Below the pieces are notes generated by a model. The model was not told the origin of the DNA, did not search any database, and saw only the letters and a list, made by a program, of their open reading frames with translations. A program made the translations under genes and the position numbers. Source: Thermorudis peleae (lineage in GTDB: Bacteria > Chloroflexota > Chloroflexia > Thermomicrobiales > Thermomicrobiaceae). Taken from it: a stretch of 64,000 nucleotides of DNA. This document shows, in pieces, positions 34,651 through 43,195 of this stretch (its first letter is position 1; each line of letters opens with the position of its first letter). The stretch is taken from positions 1,364,001 through 1,428,000 of the forward strand of contig NZ_JQMP01000003.1 of NCBI RefSeq assembly GCF_000744775.1, read 5' to 3'.

Positions 34651-35181
34651 CTAGGCAACACCTTCCTGCTGTTCTTGCTGCCGACGCAGTTGCTCGACGT
34701 CTTCGCGAACAACGAACGTCCGGCCCGACATCTCATCGCGGACATACTTGAGCTTGCGCTCGTCCATCCAGCGGTAAATGGTCGGGCGCGTAACGCCGAG
34801 TTCTTGCGCAGCACGGCCAATGCTGAGCAGTTCGGCCGGCTCGTACGCTCGAAACTTTGCTTGTGAAAGCAAACGGCCGAGGTTTGTTTCCCAGAAACTG
34901 CGTGGGACAGTGTAATCCTGTGCTCCTGGAGCCCAGAAAAGCACTTGGAGTACCAGCTCGATATTGTCGAGAATGCGTTCCCGTGAATCCTGTGCCCGCC
35001 CTTGGGCCACGAGAGCCAGGCGCTGCAGAATTTGCCCCAGCGGCCCATCGCGGAGTTGTTCGAGCGTCAGATGCTGTGCAGCCGCCGGATACAATCGTGA
35101 CATCAGGCGGTAGTACTGCGAGTAAAGTAATTGGAGGGCCTCGTCAATAACGCGCTGGTAGTCCAGTCCCTCGTTTTCCAC
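34651..35181 (-). CDS. HTH (excisionase/MerR-like) DNA-binding regulator
   Basis: 176 residues from GTG 35181 after GAGGGGGT. Residues about 118-170 form a winged HTH of the excise/HTH_17 type: LLSIGRAAQELGVTRPTIYRWMDERKLKYVRDEMSGRTFVVREDVEQL. The N-terminal ~110 residues are helical, lack cysteines and are not a family I recognise; they may sense a ligand or oligomerise. A near-consensus promoter lies 44 bases ahead. The gene is divergent from two ABC exporter genes, which are its plausible targets. An upstream in-frame start at 35253 would lie in the promoter and is rejected. Confidence 0.8.
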   Translation of the reverse strand: MENEGLDYQRVIDEALQLLYSQYYRLMSRLYPAAAQHLTLEQLRDGPLGQILQRLALVAQGRAQDSRERILDNIELVLQVLFWAPGAQDYTVPRSFWETNLGRLLSQAKFRAYEPAELLSIGRAAQELGVTRPTIYRWMDERKLKYVRDEMSGRTFVVREDVEQLRRQQEQQEGVA

Positions 35182-35224
35182 TTGACCCCCTCTGCGGTAT
35201 CCCGCACGGTTATTGTACGTACTC

Positions 35225-35253
35225 ATTTTACGAACAGATGGGAGAGTCGTCAA
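35225..35253 (-). promoter_or_regulatory. Near-consensus promoter of the HTH regulator
   Basis: On the minus strand, TTGACG (35253-35248), exactly 17 bases, TAAAAT (35230-35225). Ten of twelve bases match the sigma-70 consensus. Predicted start is near 35218, giving a 37-base leader to GTG 35181. Confidence 0.75.
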
Positions 35254-35337
35254 TCTCTTGATTTCGTTCGCGCCTGTTCTCTTTCCGTGTCACCCGTGTC
35301 ATACTGTGAGCAGGAAGGGGGCCAGCTTCGGGGTTCA

Positions 35338-37137
35338 ATGGCTGTCCTGTTCCGTCTGCTGGGGTATCTGAAGCCATATTGGAAGACGCTTTGTACTGGG
35401 TATCTCTTCCTCCTCGCTGCAATTGCCGCCCAACTCACTGCGCCGCAACTGACCGCCTGGGCGATTGATACGGGCATTGCCAAACATCAGCCAGCGATTC
35501 TGGCAATTGCGACTGTGGCAATTTTGCTCGCCGGTCTGGCGCAAGGGGCACTCACGTATTCGCGCAGTTACGCGTTTCAAGCACTCGCTGAGCGGATCGC
35601 AGCAAGGCTGCGGGAAGAGCTGTATGCTCACTTGCTCTACCTCTCTCCCAGCTTTTTCGATGTGACATACACCGGCCAGCTCATGGCACGACTGACGGAA
35701 GATATCAGTGCGATTCGCCGCTTCTTCTGGTTCAGTCCCCGGGTCATTCTGCAAAGTGGTGCAACACTGACGGCGATTGCCATCGTGCTCTTTTCGATGG
35801 ATGCGCGACTCGCTGCGTTAACCCTCGGGTTCGTTCCGTTCCTTGCACTTGCGACCGGCGTGTTTAGCGCTACAATGCGGCATTTGTATCTCGCAGTGCA
35901 GCAACAGTTTGGCGTTGTCACAACGAAGTTGCAGGAAAACCTGGCGGGCGTTCGTGTTGTCCGTGCTTTTGCTCGCGAAAACTGGGAGATTGATCGTTTT
36001 GCCCACGAGCTCGATAGCTTGCAACGCCTGTCGCTTCGGGTTGCCTGGTGGTCGGCTGGCTACACTGCCCTCGCTGCACTGCTTGGCAGTAGTGGCACAG
36101 CCTTGCTGCTCTGGTACGGCGGCCATGAGGTCTTAGCTGGGCGCTTAACTGTTGGCAAACTCACGGCTTTCTATTTCTTTGCACTCTTAACCGTGCAACC
36201 AGTACGACTGCTCGGCTCGATTGTCAGTAACGTCGCACGGGCGATTGCCGCAGGACGACGGATTTTCGAAGTCCTCGATACTGCACCAACGATTCAAAGC
36301 CCGGCCAATGGCAAAGATGCGAGCCACATTCGTGGGGCAGTTGAGTTCCGCCATGTCGTGTTCCACTATGATCAGCAAGGGCCGCCAAGCTTGCTCGATG
36401 TCGACTTTGCGGTGCCCCCTGGCGCTCATGTCGCCCTTGTTGGTCCAACTGGCTCTGGGAAGACGACGGTCACCGCCCTCATCCCTCGCCTGTACGATCC
36501 CTCTGAGGGTGCTGTCTTGATCGACGGCGTCGACGTGCGCGAGTATGACCTCGCTTCGCTTCGACGCGCGATCGCAGTTGTGCAGCAAGAGCCGTTGCTC
36601 TTTGCCATGAGCATTCGTGAGAACATTGCCTTTGGCCGCCCTGATGCGACTGAGGAAGAAATCATTGAGGCAGCACGGCTTGCCCAGGCGCATGATTTCA
36701 TCATGGCCCTGCCGGACGGCTATGACTCGCTGGTTGGTGAACGCGGGGTATCGCTCTCGGGTGGACAAAAGCAGCGCATTGCCTTAGCCCGCGCCATTTT
36801 GATGAATCCGCGCATTCTGATTCTCGATGAGGCAACGTCGAGCGTTGACGCGGAAACCGACAGTGCGATCCAGGCGGCGATTGCTACTGTCCTGCAAGGC
36901 AGAACGGCGTTCATTATCGCCCACCGACTTTCAACGCTCGAGCATGCTGACATCATTTTTGTCATGGATCACGGGCGGATTGTTGAACGTGGCACACATG
37001 CTGAGCTCTTAGCACGTGGCGGTCTCTATGCGCGTCTGTACTTCACGCAGCAGGCAGAGCAGGACGTGATTGGCGAGGGTGTTGATTGGGCGGGAGAGGC
37101 ACTCCAGTGGCAGCAGACACAGCCGCGTCGCGGATAA
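35338..37137 (+). CDS. ABC exporter half-transporter 1
   Basis: 599 residues: six-helix ABC_membrane domain (about 15-310) and an ATPase (about 350-580). Walker A GPTGSGKTTVTAL, Q-loop VQQEPLLFAMSIRENIAFG, signature LSGGQKQRIALARAI, Walker B ILILDEATSSVDAE, H-loop IIAHRLST. All catalytic residues are present. The downstream half-transporter overlaps by 31 bases, so a heterodimer is likely. Such exporters move drugs, lipids or peptides outward; the substrate is not evident. The ATG at 35338 has GGGG five bases ahead. Confidence 0.93.
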   Translation: MAVLFRLLGYLKPYWKTLCTGYLFLLAAIAAQLTAPQLTAWAIDTGIAKHQPAILAIATVAILLAGLAQGALTYSRSYAFQALAERIAARLREELYAHLLYLSPSFFDVTYTGQLMARLTEDISAIRRFFWFSPRVILQSGATLTAIAIVLFSMDARLAALTLGFVPFLALATGVFSATMRHLYLAVQQQFGVVTTKLQENLAGVRVVRAFARENWEIDRFAHELDSLQRLSLRVAWWSAGYTALAALLGSSGTALLLWYGGHEVLAGRLTVGKLTAFYFFALLTVQPVRLLGSIVSNVARAIAAGRRIFEVLDTAPTIQSPANGKDASHIRGAVEFRHVVFHYDQQGPPSLLDVDFAVPPGAHVALVGPTGSGKTTVTALIPRLYDPSEGAVLIDGVDVREYDLASLRRAIAVVQQEPLLFAMSIRENIAFGRPDATEEEIIEAARLAQAHDFIMALPDGYDSLVGERGVSLSGGQKQRIALARAILMNPRILILDEATSSVDAETDSAIQAAIATVLQGRTAFIIAHRLSTLEHADIIFVMDHGRIVERGTHAELLARGGLYARLYFTQQAEQDVIGEGVDWAGEALQWQQTQPRRG

Positions 37138-38915
37138 CGCCAACGAACCGGCAAGCGATTCTTCAGCTCACTGCCCGACTGTTTCGCTACCGGCACATGG
37201 TGCTCCTCGCCGCATGCCTCATGCTCCTCAGCGCGCTTGCTGATCTCCTCGTCCCGTATCTGTTTGGACTCGGTATTGATATTGTTCGTGCTCAGCGGAG
37301 TTTCTTTGGCCTGGGCGGGAGCCGTGGGCTCAATGCCGCAGCACTCTTGCTGGTTGGCGTGCTCGCTGGCCGTTTCGTAGCCAATATCGGGCAACTGTAT
37401 TTCACGCAAGCGGTTGGCCAGCAACTGGTGTATGACCTGCGACTCGAGTTATTTGCTCACCTGCAACGCATCAGCCTCCGCTTTCTTGATCAGCGGGGTA
37501 TCGGCGCTGTCATGTCACGGCTCCAGAACGATGTGAGTGTGATCAACGATCTCTTCAGCGATGGCTTGATTGGCGTGATCAGTGATCTCCTCACGCTTGT
37601 TGGCATCATTGTGGTCATGACTGTGACGAATTGGCGTCTCGCGCTGGTAGCCTTCGCCACACTGCCAGTCCTCGCCATTGGCACCGTCCTCTGGCAGCGT
37701 CGCGCCGTCGTGGCCTATCGGGCAGTGCGACTCGTTGTGGCCCGATTCAATGCGCACATCGCCGAGACAATTAACGGCATTCGGGTGATCCAGGCGTTTG
37801 TGCAAGAGCCACGCCAGCTTGCGAAACTCCGAGCGATCAACGCGGACTATCTTGAGGAGAGCCTGCGTGCTGCTCGTCTCTCCTCGATGCTCTTTCCAGC
37901 GGTGCAGGCAATGCAAGGCGTGGCAACCGCCTTGATCGTCGGCGTTGGTGGCTGGCTCGTCCTCGGCGGCCAGGCATTTACCATTGGCGAGCTCGTGACC
38001 TTCGCCGCGTATGTCTCGCGCCTGTATGACCCGATTCAGACGCTCGGCATGCGCTTTGATACCTTGCAATCAGCTTCGACAGGCGCAGAGCGCATCTTTG
38101 AGCTTCTCCGGGTCGGTCCGGATGTTGAAGAGCGCCCAGACGCAAAAGAGCTGCCGCCGATTCGTGGTGAAGTGAGCTACGATCATGTCTCCTTCGGGTA
38201 TGGGCGGCAAGAAGTCCTGCACGACATTACCTTTGCCATTGCACCTGGCGAAACGGTGGCGTTAGTGGGAGAGACTGGCGCTGGCAAAACGACGATCGCG
38301 GCGTTGTTACCTCGCTTCTATGACGTGTGGAGTGGGGCTATCTGCATTGACGGGTACGATGTCCGCGATGTGACGCTGGCATCGCTGCGTCGCCAGATCG
38401 GCCTCGTGTTACAAGATACGTTTCTCTTCGCTGGCACTGTACTCGAGAACTTGACCTACGGTAATCCCAATGTTCCGTTTGACCGTGTCGTCGCCGTCTG
38501 TAAGGCAATTGGCCTCGATGCCATGATCGCTCGCCTCCCCCAAGGGTACGACACAGTGCTCTACGAACATGGTGGAGGGCTCTCAGTTGGACAGCGCCAG
38601 CTGATCACGATTGCACGCGTGCTGCTCGCTGACCCGCGCATCGTCATTCTTGATGAGGCGACTGCGCACGTTGATACGGAAACCGAATTGCTTGTCCAAC
38701 GAGCGCTTCGTCTCCTGCTGGCTGGTCGCACAGCGTTGATCATTGCCCATCGTCTCTCGACAGTCCGGCATGCTTCACGGATTATCGTCTTGCATGAAGG
38801 CCGGATCGTGGAGAGTGGCCGCCACGAAGAATTACTCGCCCAGAATGGCTACTACGCGCGGTTGTACCGGCTGCAGCAACGACAGGCGAATGGCGTGTCA
38901 GCTGAAGCGGAGTGA
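37107..38915 (+). CDS. ABC exporter half-transporter 2
   Basis: 602 residues from GTG 37107, eight bases after GGAGAGG. Membrane domain about 35-330, with LRISLRFLDQRGIGAVMSRLQNDVSVINDLFSDGL typical of MdlA/YheI-type half-transporters. The ATPase has GETGAGKTTIAALL, LQDTFLFAGTVLENL, Walker B VILDEATAHVDTE and H-loop IIAHRLST. The signature reads LSVGQRQ instead of LSGGQ, a variant frequent in this group. It overlaps gene 1 by 31 bases and the convergent hydrolase gene by 18. Heterodimer inferred. Confidence 0.93.
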   Translation: MAADTAASRITPTNRQAILQLTARLFRYRHMVLLAACLMLLSALADLLVPYLFGLGIDIVRAQRSFFGLGGSRGLNAAALLLVGVLAGRFVANIGQLYFTQAVGQQLVYDLRLELFAHLQRISLRFLDQRGIGAVMSRLQNDVSVINDLFSDGLIGVISDLLTLVGIIVVMTVTNWRLALVAFATLPVLAIGTVLWQRRAVVAYRAVRLVVARFNAHIAETINGIRVIQAFVQEPRQLAKLRAINADYLEESLRAARLSSMLFPAVQAMQGVATALIVGVGGWLVLGGQAFTIGELVTFAAYVSRLYDPIQTLGMRFDTLQSASTGAERIFELLRVGPDVEERPDAKELPPIRGEVSYDHVSFGYGRQEVLHDITFAIAPGETVALVGETGAGKTTIAALLPRFYDVWSGAICIDGYDVRDVTLASLRRQIGLVLQDTFLFAGTVLENLTYGNPNVPFDRVVAVCKAIGLDAMIARLPQGYDTVLYEHGGGLSVGQRQLITIARVLLADPRIVILDEATAHVDTETELLVQRALRLLLAGRTALIIAHRLSTVRHASRIIVLHEGRIVESGRHEELLAQNGYYARLYRLQQRQANGVSAEAE

Positions 38916-39692
38916 GAGCTGAACTGGCTGCGTACTTGAATCCCAGACTACTGGTTGACCGCGACGCGGGAGTGCCCGAATGGGATTCGGTATTGCGCCA
39001 AGCGCAGTGCGGACGCACCGTTCAGCAATCTCCGGCGCGTTGTTCTGCTCTGAGAGATGCGCCAACCAGATCTCTTGGTGTGGGGCATGGACTGCGCGGC
39101 GGAGGGCCTGAGCACAGCTCTCGTTGCTGAGATGACCTAGCGGACTACTGATACGCGCTTTGAGCCAGGGCGGGTAGGGGCCGCGGCGGAGTAGTTCCGT
39201 ATCGTAGTTGGCTTCGAGCACGAGGAGGTGAGCAGAGCGCAATGCCGTAACAACTTCTGTGGTCACGTTACCGAGGTCAGTGAAGAGTGCAATGCGTGTG
39301 GTCGCATCTTCAATGAGAAATCCCACCGGTTCTGCTGCATCGTGTGTAACGGGAATGGGATGAAGGACAATGTCCCCAAGGGTTAGAGGGACGCCGGGCT
39401 GAAGTAGCACCCAGTGCAAGCCGGTTCCCGGGTTCAGGGCCTGCCATGTCCCACGCGTGGCGATGATTGGGCGGGGATCGTCCTCAAGCAGTCCAGCTAA
39501 GCCGCGAACATGATCATGGTGCTCATGTGAGAGTACGATCGCCTGAACTGCCTGCATGCTTATACCACAGGCACGAAGGTGCCGCCGCACCGTTGTGCTC
39601 GGGAGCCCCGCGTCAAGCAAAATCGCTGTCGTCCCTTGGCGAATGAAAAACGCGTTGCCGCTGCTGCCACTGCCGAGGCAAATAATCTGCAT
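38898..39692 (-). CDS. MBL-fold metallo-hydrolase (YycJ/WalJ-like)
   Basis: 264 residues. The beta-lactamase fold starts IICLGSGSSGNAFFI and has the zinc motif LSHEHHDHVRGL (HxHxDH), then HDAAEPVGFLIED, FTDLGNV, VLEANYD and a final His (LAHLSEQNNAPE). GSGSSGN and LEANYD are typical of the YycJ/WalJ and PhnP-like subgroup; some members act as 5'-3' exonucleases or RNA processing enzymes. Substrate unknown. Downstream of pgeF on the same strand after 19 bases. Confidence 0.91.
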   Translation of the reverse strand: MQIICLGSGSSGNAFFIRQGTTAILLDAGLPSTTVRRHLRACGISMQAVQAIVLSHEHHDHVRGLAGLLEDDPRPIIATRGTWQALNPGTGLHWVLLQPGVPLTLGDIVLHPIPVTHDAAEPVGFLIEDATTRIALFTDLGNVTTEVVTALRSAHLLVLEANYDTELLRRGPYPPWLKARISSPLGHLSNESCAQALRRAVHAPHQEIWLAHLSEQNNAPEIAERCVRTALGAIPNPIRALPRRGQPVVWDSSTQPVQLSLRFS

Positions 39693-39711
39693 CTACCTAA
39701 CCCCTTGTCTC

Positions 39712-40506
39712 TCATTCGGTCATGGTTGGGATCATGATCACCGCAGCAAAACGCCCCTCGTGTCCGACTGGCCGGCGATGGGAAAACCAGAGGTCCGGGT
39801 GGCACGCGGTGCAACCACCAACACACTCAATCTGCTCGGCAGGGACGCCATACGCTTGAAGAACCAGTTGCGCTGCCTGTCTGAGATCAAAACGCCAGTG
39901 GCCATCTTGCCACTCCACAGCTGCTTCCCAGTTGGCTAATCCGAGGGCACGCCAAGCCGTGATGACCTCTTCGCCGACCGCGTAGCAGCATGAGCCAATC
40001 GCGGGGCCCAGGACAGCCACAAGGTCACGTGGCTGCACAGTATACCGTGTCATCAGCATCTCAAGCGCACGTACAACCACGCCCTGCGTTGTCCCGCGCC
40101 ATCCAGCATGGATTGCCGCGGCAATGGGCCGTTGCGGAGCATAGAGCAAGATCGGAAGGCAGTCAGCACAGAACACGGCGACAGGAATTCCAGGTGCTGT
40201 AACAATCAGCCCGTCGACGCCAGAAATTGCCTCCTCATAGCACCATGCTCCGCGGCCAGCATCCCGTTCATCGACACAGGCAATTGCATTGCCATGGACT
40301 TGCTGTGCGCAAACTGTTCGCTCAAGCGGGAGTCCCAGCGCACGCCACCACGCTTGACGATTTGCCCGTGCTGATGCTGGCGCCGTAACAAAACTCACGT
40401 CGCCATCGTCGGGCAGGACCGTAGTCCGCGTCGTTATGCCATGTGGTACTCCAAGGTCGCTGAGTAGCCGAGAGCGTTGTGGATGCACCATTCCGTGCAT
40501 GGTCAT
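39712..40506 (-). CDS. pgeF: Peptidoglycan editing factor PgeF (YfiH/LACC1 family)
   Basis: 264 residues. Multicopper-like Zn fold with the three hallmark sites: QQVHGN, CADCLPIL and HAGWRGT, plus GPAIGSCCYAVG. YfiH-type proteins clear L-Ser-containing muropeptide errors and have purine nucleosidase/deaminase or polyphenol oxidase activity in vitro. The ATG overlaps the stop of the ThDP enzyme gene (ATGA), so these genes are coupled. Confidence 0.92.
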   Translation of the reverse strand: MTMHGMVHPQRSRLLSDLGVPHGITTRTTVLPDDGDVSFVTAPASARANRQAWWRALGLPLERTVCAQQVHGNAIACVDERDAGRGAWCYEEAISGVDGLIVTAPGIPVAVFCADCLPILLYAPQRPIAAAIHAGWRGTTQGVVVRALEMLMTRYTVQPRDLVAVLGPAIGSCCYAVGEEVITAWRALGLANWEAAVEWQDGHWRFDLRQAAQLVLQAYGVPAEQIECVGGCTACHPDLWFSHRRPVGHEGRFAAVIMIPTMTE

Positions 40507-42143
40507 GCATACCGCTCGAGTGCAATTGGGACATCAATGACCATCGGCTCGTTAGCCTCCACGGCGTGTCGCAGCGTGACTTCAAGCTCGCTCGGAGACG
40601 CGACGCGGACAGCGGTCAGTCCATATGCCGCTGCAAGCTTGACATAATCTGGGTTGACTAAATCGACATCACGATAATGCCCAGGATAAGCCCGGTGCAT
40701 CGCGACTTTCACAGCTGTATGCGTGCTGTCATTGAAAATCACCACGATGACCGGGAAACGATAATGCGCTAAGACACCGAGCTCTTCGAGTGTGAACTGA
40801 AAACCGCCGTCTCCGTTCAGCGAAACGACCGGTACATCAGGACGCGCAAGCTTGGCGCCGATTGCAGTGGGCAGCGAAGAGCCGAGGGTACCGAAACCGC
40901 GTGGGAAGAGATAGCTGCGAGGTTCATAGACAGGAAGGAACCGTACGCCTTCATAGCAAAGCATGGTCATATCGTTGACGATAATCGCCTCACGCGGGAG
41001 GGCTGCACGGACTGCTTCAAGGTACGGCACATACCGTGCTGTACGCTCATCTGGGGGAGTTCGCAGAGCGTGCTTGACAGGCGCAATCTCTTCAGGTGTC
41101 CACCCCTCACGTGGACGAGCTCCCGCGTGGACTGCAGCGAGCAGTGCGCTGAGCGTAACGGCAGCATCAGCTGCCAGCGCGACATCCGGTTGGTAGCGCT
41201 TGCCGAATTCGTGCTCATCGATGTCAATGTGAATGAGCGGTGTTGGGAGTGGCATTGTGCCATTGGCTGTAGTGCGCACACCAAGCCCGCTGCCGATGAC
41301 GATGGTAAGGTCGGAACGCTCCATGAGGGTAACAACGGGATTGTCTGGTGACCATCGGTAGCCAAAGGCGCCGGCAACCTGTGGATGATCCTCCGGCAAT
41401 GCCCCTTTGCCCATGAGCGAAGTGAGGACAACCGCACCAATAGCCTCGACAAACTCTTTCAGGAGCGGGGCAACCCGTCGGGAGACGGCGCCGCCGCCTG
41501 CAAAGACAAGGACGCGCTTGGCGTTGCGCAGCAGCTGTGCAGCGTGTTCGATCAGGTGCGGGGCAGGCTCGCTTGGAGGAGGTGGCGTGGCTGGTTCAAC
41601 TGCCAGCGCTGTTGCTTCATCGAGAAGATCAAGCGGGACTTCGAGGTACACTGGGCGTGGTCGGCCTGTCCAAAGCTGCCGAAACCCTTCGGCAATTGCC
41701 GGTGCGAGTTCGTCTGCCGTCATTGCGCGATATGCCCACTTGACGACAGGCCTGACAACCGCGAGCTGATCAGTCAGCTCGTGCAAGTTGCCTTCCAGTC
41801 GATTGAGAAATGGACGCTCAAGATTCGTGGCAATGAGAAAGACGCGTGAGCTGTCGGCAAAAGCCTGCGCAATTGGCGTCAAGATATTGGTGACGCCTGG
41901 TCCGGTAATGGTCACGGCGACACCAACGCCCTCCGAGACGCGCGCGTACCCATCGGCCATGTAGCCAGCTCCTTGTTCGTGGCGTGGCAGCACGGTTTGT
42001 ATGACTGCGCTGTCATCGAGGGCGCGGTAGAGAGAAAGTGTATGCACACCGGGGATGCTGAAGACATAGCGGACACCGTGGGCCTCAAGTGCACGCACAA
42101 TACTTGCTGCTCCACGGATTGCCGGTTTTGCGGCCACCTCCAC
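40503..42143 (-). CDS. ThDP-dependent enzyme, acetolactate synthase large-subunit-like
   Basis: 546 residues from GTG 42143 (ten bases after AAAGGA; a GTG at 42152 is too close). PYR domain with the catalytic Glu in LPRHEQGAGYMADGYAR and TGPGVTN; central FAD/ADP-like domain; PP domain with LNGDGGFQFTLEEL...NDS, the ThDP-Mg motif. Domain order fits ALS, but the family also includes glyoxylate carboligase, sulfoacetaldehyde acetyltransferase and 2-oxoacid decarboxylases. There is no ilvN regulatory subunit and no ilvC next to it, so a biosynthetic valine role is doubtful. Confidence 0.85.
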   Translation of the reverse strand: MEVAAKPAIRGAASIVRALEAHGVRYVFSIPGVHTLSLYRALDDSAVIQTVLPRHEQGAGYMADGYARVSEGVGVAVTITGPGVTNILTPIAQAFADSSRVFLIATNLERPFLNRLEGNLHELTDQLAVVRPVVKWAYRAMTADELAPAIAEGFRQLWTGRPRPVYLEVPLDLLDEATALAVEPATPPPPSEPAPHLIEHAAQLLRNAKRVLVFAGGGAVSRRVAPLLKEFVEAIGAVVLTSLMGKGALPEDHPQVAGAFGYRWSPDNPVVTLMERSDLTIVIGSGLGVRTTANGTMPLPTPLIHIDIDEHEFGKRYQPDVALAADAAVTLSALLAAVHAGARPREGWTPEEIAPVKHALRTPPDERTARYVPYLEAVRAALPREAIIVNDMTMLCYEGVRFLPVYEPRSYLFPRGFGTLGSSLPTAIGAKLARPDVPVVSLNGDGGFQFTLEELGVLAHYRFPVIVVIFNDSTHTAVKVAMHRAYPGHYRDVDLVNPDYVKLAAAYGLTAVRVASPSELEVTLRHAVEANEPMVIDVPIALERYA

Positions 42144-42183
42144 GGATAACACATCCTTTCAGTCATTCCCTGTTCCCGTGCGT

Positions 42184-42249
42184 AGTATAACGGCTTGCGC
42201 TGTAATGCGAACGCCCACGTTCCATATTGTCCCATCGTGTCGCTGTCAA
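42184..42249 (-). promoter_or_regulatory. Tandem promoter elements upstream of the ThDP enzyme
   Basis: On the minus strand, a perfect TTGACA (42249-42244), 17 bases, TATGGA (42226-42221). A second -10, TATACT (42189-42184), lies closer to the gene without a clear -35. Starts would be near 42214 and 42177. Confidence 0.5.
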
Positions 42250-42526
42250 CATTGTGTATCGCGGGTGATGTGCGATATCGCTGTGTGCATCGTGCCCGCA
42301 ACCGAGCACAGCATTGCCGCGTGTGGCGAGCATTCGTGCACTATCGGGTTGATCACCGCTCACCAGACGAAGGAATCGCGTCGTATTACGCGTATTCCCA
42401 AGCGTGGGTGCCCAGTTGGTGACCCGTTCGCCGCGGAACAGCGAGCAGAGTCTTGTCGTCGTGCGGTTTGCCCTCATTGCGCATAAGTGTGCTTATCCGC
42501 AAAAAGGAATCCTGGAAAGGGAAGGG
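42250..42526. other. Non-coding remainder of the gap between the ThDP gene and endonuclease V
   Basis: Reading frames here (42163-42477 minus, 42178-42486 plus) have no ribosome site and atypical composition, so no gene is called. An imperfect 9-bp stem (ATAAG/CTTAT core) at about 42481-42502 follows the endonuclease V stop, without a T-tract after it. No T-box or leader peptide was found. Confidence 0.4.
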
Positions 42527-43195
42527 CTATGGCGACTGAGCGCGGAATGCAGCAACGGCTTGTTGCGCGTACCGATGCGCTTGACGTGTCGGTTCTGGGA
42601 TGCGGTAGCGAGCGGTGCGCAGCACCCAGTCGACGGCTTCGCCTAACGTGATGCGGTGACCAACGGAAACGAAAACGGGTGCGACACCCGTGCGTGTGCG
42701 CACTGCCATGCCGACAACTTCTCCGTGATCAATGAGAGGCGCGGTGGCGCCAGCATCGTTCCCGAGCTCATGGTAAACGCCGCATAGCTTGGATTTCGCC
42801 ACACCAATCGTGGGAAGATCGCAGGTTACGCCAATATGGCAGGCCAGCCCACATCGGCGTGGGTGCGCTTTGCCTTGACCATCAATGAAGAGTAACTCTG
42901 GCGGCTGCGAAAGCTTGGCAAGCGCGGCGAGCACCGCCGGCGCTTCGCGAAACGAAAGAAATCCAGGAACGTACGGAAACGTTATGTCGACTGTGGCGGT
43001 GCAAACGTCGTGCACGGCAAGTGTCGCGGCGTCGAGTATGACAACAACCGCAACCGCCTGATTACCTAGGAGATGGACATCAGCGCCGGCAAGCCACTGG
43101 GGCGGTTTCGGCAGCGGGCATTCGAGGACGCGTTGGGCAAGCGCGCGTTGCTGTGCTGCCAACGTTTCAAGCGTTTCGGGGGAAACGGCTGCCAT
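42527..43195 (-). CDS. nfi: Endonuclease V
   Basis: 222 residues. It nicks DNA near deaminated bases such as hypoxanthine. Landmarks: AGADVHLLG with the first Asp, TFPYVPGFLSFREAPAV with the Glu, FIDGQGKAHPRRCGLACHIGV, and IGVAKSKLCG. The ATG at 43195 follows AAAGGTC and lies inside the fmt 3' end (29-base overlap). The longer upstream frame is unnecessary. Confidence 0.95.
   Translation of the reverse strand: MAAVSPETLETLAAQQRALAQRVLECPLPKPPQWLAGADVHLLGNQAVAVVVILDAATLAVHDVCTATVDITFPYVPGFLSFREAPAVLAALAKLSQPPELLFIDGQGKAHPRRCGLACHIGVTCDLPTIGVAKSKLCGVYHELGNDAGATAPLIDHGEVVGMAVRTRTGVAPVFVSVGHRITLGEAVDWVLRTARYRIPEPTRQAHRYAQQAVAAFRAQSP

Noticed and set aside
42163-42486. About 100-residue frames on both strands in the gap before the ThDP enzyme gene
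   Set aside because: No ribosome site, odd Cys/Arg composition, and the region holds promoter elements instead.
42153-42526. Possible T-box or leader peptide before the acetolactate synthase-like gene
   Set aside because: No T-box core and no run of branched-chain codons was found.
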